This document shows positions 19,801-32,500 of a stretch of 64,000 nt of DNA, piece by piece. Every line of letters begins with the position of its first letter. The first letter of the stretch is position 1. The notes under the pieces were generated by a model. That model was not told the origin of the DNA and made no database searches. It saw only the letters and a list, made by a program, of their open reading frames with translations. The DNA lies in NCBI GenBank assembly GCA_016801845.1, contig CM028928.1, positions 11,142,827 to 11,206,826 on the forward strand, written 5' to 3'. Origin of the DNA: Polydactylus sextarius (Eukaryota; Chordata; Actinopteri; Polynemidae). The position numbers and the translations under genes were made by a program.

Positions 19801-22800
19801 TGATGATACAAGCATTAGCAAATTAGGGGAGGGACAATGAAGGAACAATGTTGCTGTTTTTTGCTAAGCTAAGCTAACTAGCTGTGCCTTTAAACTTAAC
19901 AGATAAAAGTGAGAGAGGCATTGTTCCTGTCATTTAACTCTTTGCAAGAGAGTAAATGTTTATATTTCAAAAAATTCTACTATTCTTTAAACAGGGTAGA
20001 AAAAAGGGTTTTAAGTCTTAGATTTTTGTGTCACCAATTAAGATAATATAGTGCACAAGTAGATAAGTATAGTCTGCAAGGTAGTAAATAAAGCTGAAGG
20101 ACATGCTAGCTGTACTTGTACTTGTTGACTGTAGCTACAAGAAATAGAAGTGATTAAATTGTGGCAAGTTGGTTGTTAAAAGATAAAGCTGCTGACATGT
20201 GCTTGTCAGATCCACACAGAAGATATTTAGCGAGGGAGCTGCTTCTTACAACATCTGATGACTGTTTTGATAACGTGTTTGACGATGACTTGGACGCAGT
20301 GCGGATCTCATTGTAAACCAACTTGTACTGTGTTATTTCAGCTACTGCAGTAAACAGTGTCTTGCCAGCGTGACGTGCTGTCAGAGAACTAACAGATGGG
20401 TATTTTAAGTATGTAATTACAAAAAGGAAAAAAAAAACAACAACTGCGAGGCAGGATCATACACTAACTGTCATATGGGATCTAAACACAAACAATTAAC
20501 CCCTTTAGCCCCTGTGTTCACTGGAATGGACACGACATGTTTTCTTTTAAATAAAAAAATCAAATGCTTTCACAATCTGAACAATACCAGGTCACTGATA
20601 GGAGTGACTAACTAACTAACCAATTACAATCAAATTAACAGTTGTGACTTTATATGAGAGATAGTACTACTATGTACTATGTACTACTAATACTACTATG
20701 GTAGCTTCATCAGTTTGCACAGGCCATAATCTTAACACTTCAACATTAAAATATACAAGGTAAATTTCAAGATAACTCAACGTTGTACAGCACAGGATTT
20801 TTTTTTTTAATTTTGATGTCTATCACAGTGGACATCAGGTTTCAGAGACGTCAGACGGTGTCATATTCACCATAACTGGTTGGCATAGTTGGGTGATTTT
20901 CTGAGATATTTCATGGCTAAAATATGATTTGAAAATATGTTTTCCATCTATTTAAAACTCCTAATGTTAGTGATTTATTTTTTAGAGTACTCAGTGTCCC
21001 CTTGACAGTTGTTTGAAAGTGAGTAATGTGCACTTATTTGTGTTTAATTTATAGAGGGACAGAGTCAGTGCAGAAGAACTTGAGGTTGCAGATGAGGTTG
21101 AGATAGAGGAGATAGAGTTTGGAGACTGGGGAGAGACAGGAGCATGAGGAACTAACAGATGTCACCTTTAGAAGGAGGAGATTAAATAGCATTGTACCAT
21201 TTATCACCCTCATAGACACATCTTTTGGGATACCTCCATTTTCAGAGACCTATCCACTGAGACCCTATGAATAGAGGTTTTCTGAACTTCTTTTACAATA
21301 TACACTTGCTGTTCATCAATGTGTTCTTTTCAAAACTTTTTGCATGCATTTTGACATATGGATCCTGGAATAGACAGGGAATTCCCATCAAAGACATTCA
21401 GAAATTTTGTGTTCATTCAGCCCAAGCGTCCACTGTAACGGACATTCAAAATTTCTAATAAAAACACGAGTCGAAAAAACATTATTTTCAGACTCATTTA
21501 TGTGCTGGCGAAAAGTAAAAATCAGCTGCATTAAAAATTGTTTGCCCAGTAGAAAGATATCAGATCTGAAAGGGTTAAGCCAATGTTCCAAAAAAGGAGA
21601 TAATCAACAGTGGAAGCAATTGAGCAATTGAGAAAAATCAAAAGTACTTCCTGGATAAAATAATTTTGCTAGCGGCCCATCCTCCCTGAAGCCAAATGAA
21701 CTGAATGAATAATCTCAGAGTGAAAGCATGAATTGTTGATTTATTATTTGTACGACAAGGAACCCTTGAACTAGGGAGCCCATGCAGGAAACAGACTCAT
21801 TTGATAGGAAATTGGAGGAAATAGATTTGGGGACGATGGTAGGAAAGCTGTAGTTGGTTTTATGTACTTATTATGTAGTTGCATGTTGGATATTTTACAA
21901 TTTTTGAGATGAAACTTGTGGTTTGTGGCGCCTCAGGGGTAATATCACAGGGCGTAGTGTTGTTGTTGTTCTTCCGTTGCTTGTATTATGGTGATTCACT
22001 GCTTGTCATAGTGGGAGTAGAGGTGCAGTGGCAGGACTGTCAGTGGAAATCCAACGTAACACTACTGTAATTCTCTTTCCTGGATTACTTTCTGCTGCCT
22101 GTCTGCAGCTATTTTTCAAAACTAATTAACCGACATGAGTTGCGTGAAACTCCCTGATATCACCTGGAACGCTTTTATTTCAGGTTGTTGTTTTTAGCAT
22201 CTTTCTTCCACAGCAGCTTACATGAGCTGCACAAGTCTTTCAGCTGATTAACTTCCTTTGCATCTAACAAGTATGTGTTGAATGTGCAGCCTCTAATTAG
22301 GGATGTGACAGCATACGACACATACCATATCTACTGTGGTTAACTTGATTAAATGTTGTGCAACCAGCTTGAGCTGTTGCAAAAGTAACTACACACACTT
22401 CCCTTTTGCATATTAAACATCACTGAGGTACATCATTATTCTCTATAGGCTCCTAGTTTATGCAGTGGATATTTTATTCTACTACTGTGGTTTAATATTT
22501 GTAGAATTATTGCCTATATCATTTTGATTCCAAGTGAAACTGTCATCTTCAACTTTAGTTATGTCTAGAATTAAAAACAGACACAGCTTGCTGTATATAT
22601 ATATATTTGGCTTAATTTGCCTCATTTTCTCATCATGTCATGGTGAAAGAAGCAGCTTGTTTAAGGGCATGAGAGGACTAACTATGATTGTTACCCGCTC
22701 CAAACACACACTGTGATTACAAATGATAACACATTCTTCCTAATCCCACCCTGTATTCTCTGTGACTGCACCCAGTGAGTAAATGTGCACTTGTGCAAAT

Positions 22801-25714
22801 GTGCTCGATCCATAAAATTAGCAATGTACGTGGCAGGAAGTGTACATAAACTTTACTAATCCATTTAGAAAGGTATCAACTAACAAGACTGAGTATGTTT
22901 TTTCCCTGTGATTTCCGTTTAAGATGTTACCTGACACTGACTTGTAGCCTCTCAAGGTTCCATATTTAGCACCAAATCACCAAAATGACTGTGAAATTCA
23001 AATAGTCACACCAGCACATGCATTTTTGCTCATACACTTTAAAGGGGCTTTATACAACAAAGTGAGGAAGGTGGTCTGGAGATGGTACAAGGCTCAGATT
23101 GGGTGGGAATCTCACTGGACTGCTAGTGATGATTTGACTGTCCAACCACTCTTCACATCCCCCCATGGTATGATGTCATCACTACAGGCCATTATAAATG
23201 GATGAGCTTGTGACTGTGCAGTGTAGGCTCTCTTACTCAGTGCTTCCATGTAACAGTAACCACAGTGAGACAACGTTTCATGTATAGCACTTACTACACA
23301 TCAGACAGAGGCTCATCAGGCTGACTGCAGTCTTCATCATTATTCTTCTTGCCACATCCCTTTGTCAGCAGGGCTGTAAATGATGTTTCACTGGCTGCTT
23401 ACTCACATGGGCGGCAGCCTTGCATGGCTCAAAATGCTGATTTCACACTCCCACTGCCTCTTAAATTACATTCCTACTTTAATAAAGGAATTACATGTTA
23501 TCACAGGCATTGATCTGCAGCTTTTCTACTCTCTGTTATTACCTACCTGTGCTATTATTGCTGTTATACAAATACCAGCATTTACACTGGCAATTTGACA
23601 GTAGCACTTCATAGAGTGCCCTGTGTTCTTGCTCTGTAGACAATGATAAGTACTCCATATTTTCCACCCTCTATTTGGGATAAATACCAGGGGGCATTGT
23701 TAATGTAAAGGTCATATTATATTATATTAAACAGGCTACCACCTTTTGTCTTACTTTTGTTGCAACCTTTATCAGGACGAGATAGATTAATAAATTCAAC
23801 CCTGTCTGGATTTGAGTATCCTGACCTATGAATAGATAATGGTCTCTAATGGCAGTAAAGGTCAGAGTAGCTGCCCTTTTTTTATCATCCAGGCACAGAA
23901 ATAGTTTTTGTGCCTCTGCGTCAGTGGGACCTGTGGCCAACTAAGTTCCATTTTTGTGAATGTCATATCTCTAGACCCATTTCAAATTTTGCAAAGTCAA
24001 ATGTAATTGTAACGACAGTCATGTTTTTGTCCACAACTCACAAATTTAACCACTAAAAACATACAACCACACAGTGTTAATTATACAGTTGAAATGTGGG
24101 AAACTATTATTGTGACTGTGTATTTGTAAGAAAAATTATTTTGGGACAATATGCAGTTCAAAACATTTGTTCTTACCTCACAAGTTTGCTACAACCACAT
24201 AAGACTTAGAAACACTAATGCTTTGAGCTAAATGCTAACATCAGCATGCTAACATGTTTAAAATCACAATGCCAATGTGATAGCATGTGTAATGCTAAAA
24301 GGTCTCTCGTGATTACGTTTGCTAATTAACACTAAACGCTTTACATTGTAATCATTTTACCGGTTTGAGATTGACTGCTATGATGGCTAAAATCACACTT
24401 CTGTGACACTAACAACAACAACCTGGATATTTTCAGCTCAAAAAAATGTTAAATTGAATTTTGAAATCTGTTCTCTATTTGTTTATTTGTTTCAGGGCTG
24501 GTAAAAATCAAAGAGGCACATGACATTGAAGAAAAACTAAATGAGGTGGAAAGACTACTGAAGAATGCTATCAACATGCCATGCAAGGTTGGTCATTTGT
24601 CTATATTTACCTTATTAGCATATTCACAGTGCACTGGATGATATACATGACACTTCGTTCTTGCTAGGGGGCTAAAAGATGGATGTGAGGAAACTTGCAG
24701 CTTTCTGAACTAAATCAATGAAAACTGCTCCCTTTGCAGTATTCCAGGTCAGAGGTGATGTTGACATTCTTCGAGCGCTCCCCGCTGGACCAGGTGCTGA
24801 GGAATGACAAAGTCCACAGAATCCAGCCGTGTTTTCAGAGTCCAATCAAGATATCGGGTACGTGACTTGTCCTGCTACACAAAGAATGGAGACCAATGTA
24901 ACGATGACTTAACCGGTGAGCTAATGTTGCACTCTGTACCCTATAGAGATCATGCGGTCGAATGGATTCTGTCTGGCCAATACAGAAACCATCGTATTTG
25001 ATCATGGTATCCCTGAAGAAAAAGAAAGACCCTCATCCACTGACTCTGTGGAACATACGTAAGTATTAAAAACACTTTCAAATATTTCAATCACTTTCCA
25101 TTTTCAGATTTCATTTCCATTTTATTTTCATTATTACAAAATATTGGGCTTTACATTAGAATATTTAAAAAAATGATGCCATAAGTCTAATGATGACCTG
25201 TGTTAGGCACTAAGCTATTTGCAGCATAGCAGAAATTCCTTTCTTGTTTTCCACATATGCAAGGATTTCCCTGTTTGCTCTTGAGAATACTGTAAGAGCT
25301 CTGCTGAGTGAAGAAGTCCTTGAATACAAACCTCCACCCCCCTTTATGCACCAGAGGAAGCTATGTGCACCTCTTCCTTCCCTGGGTGTGTGAAGGAAAC
25401 AAAAGAGGAACACATTCCTTTTGGTGCTTCACACAAAGCAAGACTCAAAACATCACTTTAAAATAGATGAGATGTTTGACCTTGTACTAAGAGGATGTAC
25501 TCAATTAACAAATATAGTTCTTTAAACTTTTACTCCCAAGGTTATACTTTATGAGTCCTTTCTTTCATTTAAATGTCCTTTTATTGACAGATATGAGGAC
25601 GGAACAGAGTTTTTGCCAATGGAAGCAGACGTTTGCGATGAGGAAACAGAAGCGTATGTCACCAACCTTTCCTACTACCATCTGGTCCCATTTGAAACTG
25701 ACATCCTGGAATGA
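16810..25714 (+). CDS. pxdc1: PXDC1: PX domain-containing protein 1 (5 coding exons)
   Basis: The exons are 16810-17065, 24496-24587, 24740-24857, 24947-25058 and 25591-25714. They total 702 nt and give 233 residues, against 231 in human. All introns are GT-AG with matching phases; intron 1 is 7.4 kb. The protein starts MASAVFEGTSLVNMFVRDCW and ends with YVTNLSYYHLVPFETDILE, both highly conserved with mammals. The N-terminal half is a PX-like fold (FEIRTEWSD, LYLHRSYSDLGRLFKRL), a type that in other proteins binds phosphoinositides. The cellular role of PXDC1 is poorly known, so lipid binding is an inference from the fold. The middle region (about residues 187-205) is acidic and differs most from human. 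The gene is transcribed away from prpf4b, its neighbour in human too. Confidence 0.96.
19850..19990 (+). repeat. Dispersed percomorph repeat, family C copy 2
   Basis: TTTTTTGCTAAGCTAAGC, TAACTAGCTGTGCC, AACTTAACAGATAAAAGTGAG, AGAGGCATTG and TCATTTAACTCTTTGCAAGA correspond in order to the GCTAAGCTAAGCTAACCGGC...TGAGAGTGGTATCGATC...CTAACTCTCGGCAAGAAAG repeat. It is a partial, mutated copy. Confidence 0.5.
20500..21574. mobile_element. piggyBac-like transposon fossil, TTAA-bounded
   Basis: A 1,075-bp segment bounded on both sides by TTAA (20,496-20,499 and 21,575-21,578). The left end reads CCCCTTTAG and the right end, inverted, reads CCCTTTCAG. A TTAA duplication and CCC-starting inverted ends are typical of piggyBac elements. 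Near each end is a related word (GTTCACTGGAATGGACA at left, GTCCACTGTAACGGACA at right), as in subterminal repeats. An acidic frame at about 21,060-21,150 (EELEVADEVEIEEIEFGDWG) could be a leftover of a transposase N-terminus, but no intact enzyme is present. The assignment rests on ends and TSD only. Confidence 0.5.
23930..24150 (+). repeat. Dispersed percomorph repeat, family B copy 1
   Basis: TTTTTGTGAATGTCATATCTC, followed by TTTCAAATTTTGCAAA and CATGTTTTTGTCCACAACTC with ACAAATTTAACCACTAA, follows the order of a widespread fish repeat (CTTGTGAACGTGATATCTC...CAAATTTGGCAC...ACATGTTTTTGGCCATAACTC). A second copy is near 62,880. Confidence 0.5.
24180..24400 (+). repeat. Dispersed percomorph repeat, family A copy 2
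   Basis: Contains GAGCTAAATGCTAACATCAG, CATGCTAACATGTTTAAAAT and CACAATGCCAATGTGATAGC, then TTTGCTAATTAACACTAAAC. It is in the opposite orientation to copy 1. It ends about 100 bp before pxdc1 exon 2, so it sits close to the branch-point region. Confidence 0.6.
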
Positions 25715-28240
25715 GGAATTTACACAACAGATGATGATTTGCCAATGGACAGCTGATGTTACAGTTGAGGAACATGTGCCCTTTAATGGATCCAAGCTAT
25801 GCAATGCTGCAAACATAGCTGCTCTGAGTTAATGCTGTTGCTGCTGGTGCTGGTGCTGCTGCCGCTTCGTGTTGCATCTCCATCCTTAAGGGTTGCTTAA
25901 CGTTTTCTAGCTCATCTCGGAGTCAGGCAGAGTGTACGCTTTACACCAAAAGATATAGAAACAATGCAACAGCAGCAACAATTTATTTTTTATGTTTGCC
26001 ATTTTTATGTGACATCACCAGTGTGCCTCATCCAGAGCCTTACTCCAGTGTATTAAAGCAAATCAAAACAAGACAGATGACAGATGAAGTCATATGATGT
26101 AACTCAACCTGTGGCAGCCACGGTGGAGGCTCAAAGTCCTCTGCAATGTTTTTCTTTTTCTTTTTTCTTTTTTTGTAACATTCCCCACGGCCACTTTAAA
26201 AGAACTGAAATTTAATGCATCAGTGTTTGTGGTTTGGAGTGTGACTGTGATCGACAGAGCGAGGACTGCACAAATACGGAGACAAATTAACCTTATTGGA
26301 CTATTCATTGTTACATATAAGCTGTGCTGAAGTTACCAGCACTCCTGGGTTGTGTTTAACAGTTTTTCAGTGGACTTCCTTAACACCGCTCTGGCATTTA
26401 GTTTGCTGTGGGTTTACAGGAAGCTGTCATGAAGCTTTGTATATGATCTTTGTTTATAATGCATTAAGGATTATTATTTTTCTTTGGACGTGTATCAGTT
26501 TAAAATAAAATATCTATTTTGTTGCTGTGATACAATGCAGAAAACAAAGATCCAAGTGAAACTAGAGGTGAAACCAGACGTATGTTATCATGAGAAGGTT
26601 TAGCTACCTCTAAGCTAAATAAATAAAAGTAGTAATGTAGTTATCTAAATTTTAGGTGGACGTGTGCTTCTGTTTCATTTGGTTATGGAACATGAAATTA
26701 ATATTAAGTACCATTATCGTTTTTGTTACAACACACTCTATCCAAAGTGAGAACTTGCTGCCTTTTTTTGAGATTTTTTTTTTGTCTGAATAATACAATA
26801 GGATGCAATGTGTGTTAGTGATGTCGCTCGTAATGTTGCTTCTTTTATGTTTTTATGTCTTTTATGTAAGAAATGTAGTGTCATGTATTAGAGTGTCAGA
26901 GTGGAGAATGAGTGTCACCGTCATGTGGATAATCATCTCACTGCTGTTGTTGCCACGATGAGGGATAAAACAGGGCAAAGAAAGCTTTGTTTTATGGGTC
27001 AGCTGAGGTCACATCTGCCCGCTTCTGTAAGACAACGTGCGTGGTTTCAGTCAGGCAGCTGACTTACAGCGAACGTGGGAGTCTGCTACTCGGCCCGAGA
27101 TGGGAGAACAAGTCCTCTCTTTTTTCTAAAAGGAGACAAACAACCTTTGCTGTATTTTCTATAGGAAAAGTTGCGTGAAATAGGCGAACACTTGATTAAA
27201 ATTCATGCCTTTTGTATGTTTTATGGCTGCTCCCACTATAAGGAGGGGGCACTTTCACTTCTGCAGCTGAGACCGTGGAACTCAGTGGAGCATTACATGG
27301 GTTTCAAACGCATTTGAAATGTAAAAAAAAAAAAATGCATTTCTGTGTAGGGTTAACTGTATGGAAGTCTGTCGTCATGCATTGTTTTTTGTAGTTTTGT
27401 CCCTGCAGGGGCTTCACAATGTGGGCTAACAGCTTGCGTCCAGCTTTCTGCCCTTCTAAATACAAAGGCATTCAACCCCTCACAAACTTGGCACGCAAGA
27501 CTTCAACAGGACGGTCCTCCGCATGAGTCTATTTTGTAACACAGTCATGATCACTATTCACCCCGTGAGAAAGTACAGCTCTTTCTCAGGGTGTGAAACT
27601 ATTCCTCCGAGAATGACGTCTTGAATTGCAGAAAATATCATACAGAAAGGCGCGGATTAAGAAAATTCAATAACAAGAGACTGGAATTTGTCATTTGAAA
27701 TTTCAGATCACAGTCAAACTCAAGAACTCCTTGATATTACCTAGAATATTAACACCCTTCCATCAACCTAGGGCCCTTTGCAAAATCAAGCGTTAAAAAT
27801 ATTCTGCTAAAGTTTCCATGAAGTTATGACTAAAATGGTACTCAGCTGATATTTTTTTAAATGCAGTGACAGGAATGAGTAACAAAATGCTGAAACTCCA
27901 CTTACAGCAAAGTTGTGAGACATATCACTACACCCATCGTTGCCTGGGTTGTGAGGAGTCAGAGTGTGTAGGATAGTAATAAAGTAATAATATTTCCATT
28001 TTATTTATTTCATCATCTCCAGCCGTGCTCTGTGATGCTAACCATTCTATGCCTCTATGTTTAAGTTCTTGTGTGTGAGACCAGCTGACTGAATATGATG
28101 TCAAATGGTGTATAATGAGGTGTATGTGCACCACGTTGGATAACTATAACTATTCAGACAGTATTAGACACAAATGACTTTTCTCAAAGCCTCTCAAAAA
28201 GAAACAAATATGTTTTCAATAAAAGAAATGTTTATAGAGT
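25715..28240 (+). other. pxdc1: Probable pxdc1 3' UTR
   Basis: No further coding exon is seen. AATAAA signals occur at 26,504-26,509, 26,618-26,623 (overlapping 26,622-26,627) and 28,218-28,223. The last is followed at once by GTGTTGTTTTCTTGTGG, a good GT-rich downstream element, so a long 3' UTR of about 2.5 kb with a shorter alternative of about 0.8 kb is plausible. Confidence 0.45.
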
Positions 28241-28530
28241 GTTGTTTTCTTGTGGATCTTTCTATTCCTGTTCATTTCAACTTACTATCAACTTTACTAA
28301 ACCACATTTAGGTAACAACTACAGATTTGATATCATATTCCTCTCCGATATACTATAGTACATTGAAGTTTCATCCTTGCATCCGTCAAATAGTTCCTTG
28401 CACTTGAAAGTATCGACCATGATCTGTCAATCAATGTCATGCTCAGTGTGTAAAGATCCAAATACCTCTGTCACTGCTGATCAACAGGCAGTAAATGGTT
28501 TGGCCTTTTATCCATTTTAATTATCTTATA

Positions 28531-28544
28531 GGGCCACCTTGTGG
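28531..28544 (-). promoter_or_regulatory. CTCF-like motif between pxdc1 and tmx3
   Basis: On the minus strand the core reads CCACAAGGTGGCCC, which matches the CTCF core except at two tolerated positions. It lies about 310 bp after the last candidate pxdc1 poly(A) signal and 980 bp before the tmx3 start. Confidence 0.35.
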
Positions 28545-28631
28545 TGAGTACTGGTAGATATCATCAGTATTTCAGTATTTATTTAAGTCAATACAGTTGA
28601 ATATAGCTCATTGTTTCAAAACACAGACAGA

Positions 28632-28892
28632 AATACACGTTTGGGACAATCAGAACATTTTTATATGTCAGTCTATGTAGAAAATATGTCTTTTTTTTTT
28701 TTTTAAAACTACGTTTGGGTCAGAACAATATGTCAGTCTATGTAGAAAATACGTAGTTCTTTTATCTTTTCTTTTTTTTTTTTTTTAAAAACTTTGGGAC
28801 AATACACGTTTGGGACAATCAGAACATTTTTATATGTCAGTCTATGTAGAAAATACGTAGTTCTTTTATCTTTTTCTTTTTTTTAAAAAACT
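28632..28892. repeat. Three-copy imperfect tandem repeat, units of about 80-90 bp
   Basis: The word GTCAGTCTATGTAGAAAATA recurs three times (near 28,667, 28,732 and 28,836), each preceded by a form of ACGTTTGGGACAATCAGAAC and followed by a T-rich run. Units start near 28,632, 28,711 and 28,803. The first and third are nearly identical over 50 bp, while the middle one has lost part of the unit. Confidence 0.85.
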
Positions 28893-29143
28893 TTATTTAC
28901 AAATTGAGACTTGTTTATCAAAGTAACAATACATGCTATTCAAATAATGATACTTCAGTAAAGCAATGCAACTGATATGAAGTCAGTAAAATTTAATTTC
29001 TGCAAATGGAAAAACAGTCTTATTACTAACATACATATTATTTGCAGAAAGATACTTTGATAAGGTTAAATGGCAAATAAAATAAAAGGGTATAGTTTCA
29101 CCTTAGTATTTATAACTATAACTATATTTACATTCATATAATT

Positions 29144-29395
29144 ATCAAGTACATATATGTAATATGTAAAATAGATATTTTTCAATAATATTCTTGTATT
29201 GTATTATTTTGAAGAAAAACTAAGTCTAGCTATTTTAAGTTTTAAATTTTTTAAAACTCAATATGAAGTATCAAGTACACATGTGTAATATGGAAAAATA
29301 AAAGATTTTTTAAATAATATTCGTGTGTTGTAAGTAAAACGTTGTGTAAGAAAAACTAAGTCTAACTATCTTAACTTTTAGATTTATAAAAAATA
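29144..29395. repeat. 126-bp tandem duplication just upstream of the tmx3 promoter
   Basis: Two diverged copies, 29,144-29,269 and 29,270-29,395. Both start ATCAAGTACA, share TGTAATATG, AATAATATTC and AAGAAAAACTAAGTCTA, then a CTAT..TTAA..TTT tail. It is AT-rich and ends about 130 bp before the tmx3 start codon. Confidence 0.75.
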
Positions 29396-29424
29396 TATAT
29401 TTTAATTTTTAAAAATAAAATCAT

Positions 29425-29525
29425 GAAACTGCGGCTGCGCCAAAGAAGGAGACGCAACCACGCGCATGCGCAGAGGCTCCAGATTTAGCCGCTGTATTTC
29501 CTGCTTGCTGTTTCCACTCGAAGCG
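29425..29525 (+). promoter_or_regulatory. tmx3: tmx3 core promoter with NRF1 site
   Basis: A sharp change from AT-rich repeat to CpG-containing sequence begins near 29,425. CGCGCATGCGCA at 29,461-29,472 fits the NRF1 palindrome (YGCGCAYGCGCR). No TATA box is evident. The start codon at 29,526 has G at -3 and G at +4. This is the layout of a TATA-less housekeeping promoter. Confidence 0.6.
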
Positions 29526-32500
29526 ATGGCAGTGAAAGCTTGGCTCATTTGTGGAGGTACGTTCACTTTTTTTTTTTCTCAATTCCAGGTGTGTTTAAGC
29601 CGAAGCTTCACATATTGTCACAACGTGTGTTAAAGGCTCCTGAAGCCGCCGCTGTGAACGCGTGGCTCAGACAGAGGCACAGTTAGCTCCGGACCTGAGC
29701 TGTAGCTGGTGATGCTGCAGTCATGAGGCTGAACACACTGTAACGCTTTGATTAGCATGAACATGTTCTCTGTGTCATGTCCTGTGTTTCTCTCTGTGTT
29801 ACAGTTGTAGCTGCTTTTCTAAGTTCAGCGGTGCTTGCGTTTGTTGAGGACCTCGATGACACGTAAGTGACGCTTCAGTGTTTGAGCTCCATGTCCTGTA
29901 ACTTCCTACACACAAACCACAGTATAGCTGCTGGTTGTTTCCTTCCTGTTCTCGGGCGCAGTGTGCATGATACACTGGAACTAGGTTTGTAAAGAAACAA
30001 GCACATGTGGAAATGGCCTCATAAAACAAGCACATGCATCCTGTTCTTAACTAAAAGAGTTCTGACAGTATTAAATATAATAGCATTTACTGGACAGAGT
30101 ATCTGGTTAAATTACACTTACCTGTATAACTCAATACACTTATACTTACAACACAATCTTAGAAAATAGGATTTGCTTTTTAAAAGCTAAAAGATGTGCT
30201 TTTAGCTCCATACATGAATATTGTATCACTGAAATATTATTACTGATACTTTTACAAGTCAGATTGAGATGGAATTAAAATGGTGCAGGCGGTTTATTGC
30301 AAGACGATGCATCAATGTCTGTGGTTGATCACATGATCACTTGTTTATGTAAAATGTGAAAGAAAAGGTCTGAGTTTCATCTCAGGTTTCTGGTTGCACC
30401 GTGCTCTTTAATTGGAAGCCAGTGGTGGGAAGTCTCTGAAGGTTACGTCTCTTGTGGTTATTTGTGTGGTTATTTGTCTAATTATGTCTTCTTCGTTTTT
30501 ATATATATATATATATATTTTTATTTTTGTATGACACAATTTTATGACATTGTTACAGATGATTAGAGCTGCAGTGAGTTTTCTTTTAAATAAATAAATA
30601 AATAAAATCATCAGTTTAGTTTTTTTTTTTTTTGAATACAGACGTACTTTGATGTTTGAGTCTCACTGTGCAGGATGATGTATGTGTAGAGTTTGACAGA
30701 AATAGTAGTAGTGATTTCTCTGACCTTTTGAGGGGAAAAAAACAACAATGGAGAAGGTTTTATACAGTAATTTAACTTTCAAGGAAAAAAAAAAAAATCT
30801 CTGAATATTTTTGTGGGAATCTTAAGTCAGAATTGCTCAACAGTTCCTGGTTCCAGCTTTGCGAATATTAAAATATCTTGTTAGTAATTGACAATTGGCA
30901 ATTAGCCTTGCAGTTGACATTCTTCAGGATTTTGTGATCTTTAATACAGAAAAAAACCTTTTTTTTTTACAGCTGCATATTGGTTGTTCTAATTTATTGT
31001 GTCATTATTTCTTAGTGTTTAAAGAATAAGAAAGAGTAATGTGGCTTATACAATAATCTCAACATAGCACAGGATTAACTTTGTGTGTATACAAATGATA
31101 AAACCTGTTATTTAACTTTGGCTTTTCTCTTTAACAGATTCAAAGACACCAGAGTAAATGACATCTGGCTAGTTGATGTAAGTCTGACATCATGCAAACT
31201 CAAACACACACACAAAAAACCCCAGTCTGGGTCCATTGAGCTATATTTTAATTCTTGTCTATCATACTGTTCATCCCGTGCGGAAATGGTAGCAGTCAGG
31301 GTGGGATGTAAGTCGGCGGCGGGGGGGTGGGGTGGCTGAGTGCAGACTGTCCTCTGTGTATGTGATTAGTGAATGAGAAGTCATGCATGCCAGGCAAAGC
31401 CAGGGGGCTCGGAGGGGTTTAATAATACAACGTCAGAGTCTGGGTCCATATAAGCAAATCTAGCTCGAGCACCCAAAGCTGCTTTCACTGCTAGTTTGTG
31501 TTGCAGAAATGAATTCAGAACCTGAGGGCAGACATTTTACTGATAAGAGAAATTTCAATTCAAATTATAGGATGGAGGAGGTCATTTTCATTGATGAACC
31601 CACAGACAGTGAGCATAGTCAGCAGCTTTACAGCATGTTTTAGCCTTGTTCGGTGTTTCTTTCTTTTTTTTTTTTTTTTTTTTTCATATTTACAACACAT
31701 TACACTCACTGCACTGAAGGTCTCTGCTTTTACCAGTATAATCACTTGCAGCTGCAGGCAAGAGAAAACTTCTGATAAGCTCCTTGTACAGTACGTGCTC
31801 AGCACTAAATGATAAACAAACAGATTTAGCTTTAGCTAGTGAAGGGAGTCAAACTGTTCGCAGCTAAATAAATAGGCATTTTTCTGAGTCATTGGTCGAC
31901 GTGAAAACAATGCTAAACAGAAAAATAAATGTTCAGTTTGCTTTTGTCTGGTGTCCAGAAACATGATTCTAAATGAATGAAGTTCTTCTAGCTATAATCG
32001 CATTATATTGTGCTCTATTTAAACTGAAGTTGGGCTAAAATTTCAACTTCAATAATAGTCAAATGGCTGCCCTGCACATTAACAGTAGTTAAAGCTGTAG
32101 CAGTGTACTGTTTATTATAATCTCTCTTAATTAATTAACTTATACACAAATTACCATTCAGCTTCTATCTGCGGACATGTTGCCACGGTGTGAGGCGTTA
32201 CACTAGGGTGGTAATCTCCCAGTCGACTGGTCAATTTACTGGTCGATACGTTCTGGTTCGACCAAAATTCTGATCGGTCGATTTTTTTGGCATGTAAATT
32301 TAATTTCAATTTACGAATGTGCCACAGACCAGTGTGTGTCAGGGGCTGGTGTATGGAACAAACTCTTGCGCTGATTGGACCAGCCCAGTGTCAATCAGGC
32401 TGCTGATCTACAGGTTTTATGGGCCGGTCAGACCAGTTAATATTAAGTTAATAGTCTATATGTGTCTCGGCCACAAAGCTGAGCTCCTATGTTCAGTCTT

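Larger units (their letters stand above)
17066..24495 (+). other. pxdc1 intron 1
   Basis: A 7.4-kb intron with donor G|GTTGGT and acceptor TTGTTTCAG|GG. It holds a family C repeat (about 19,850), a piggyBac-like fossil (20,500-21,574), a family B repeat (about 23,930) and a family A repeat (about 24,180). A poly-T tract sits near 18,771-18,792. The remainder has no supportable gene. Confidence 0.85.

Noticed and set aside
23690..23702. CTCF-like ACCAGGGGGCAT
   Set aside because: The first two core bases and the last one do not fit; weaker than the sites reported.
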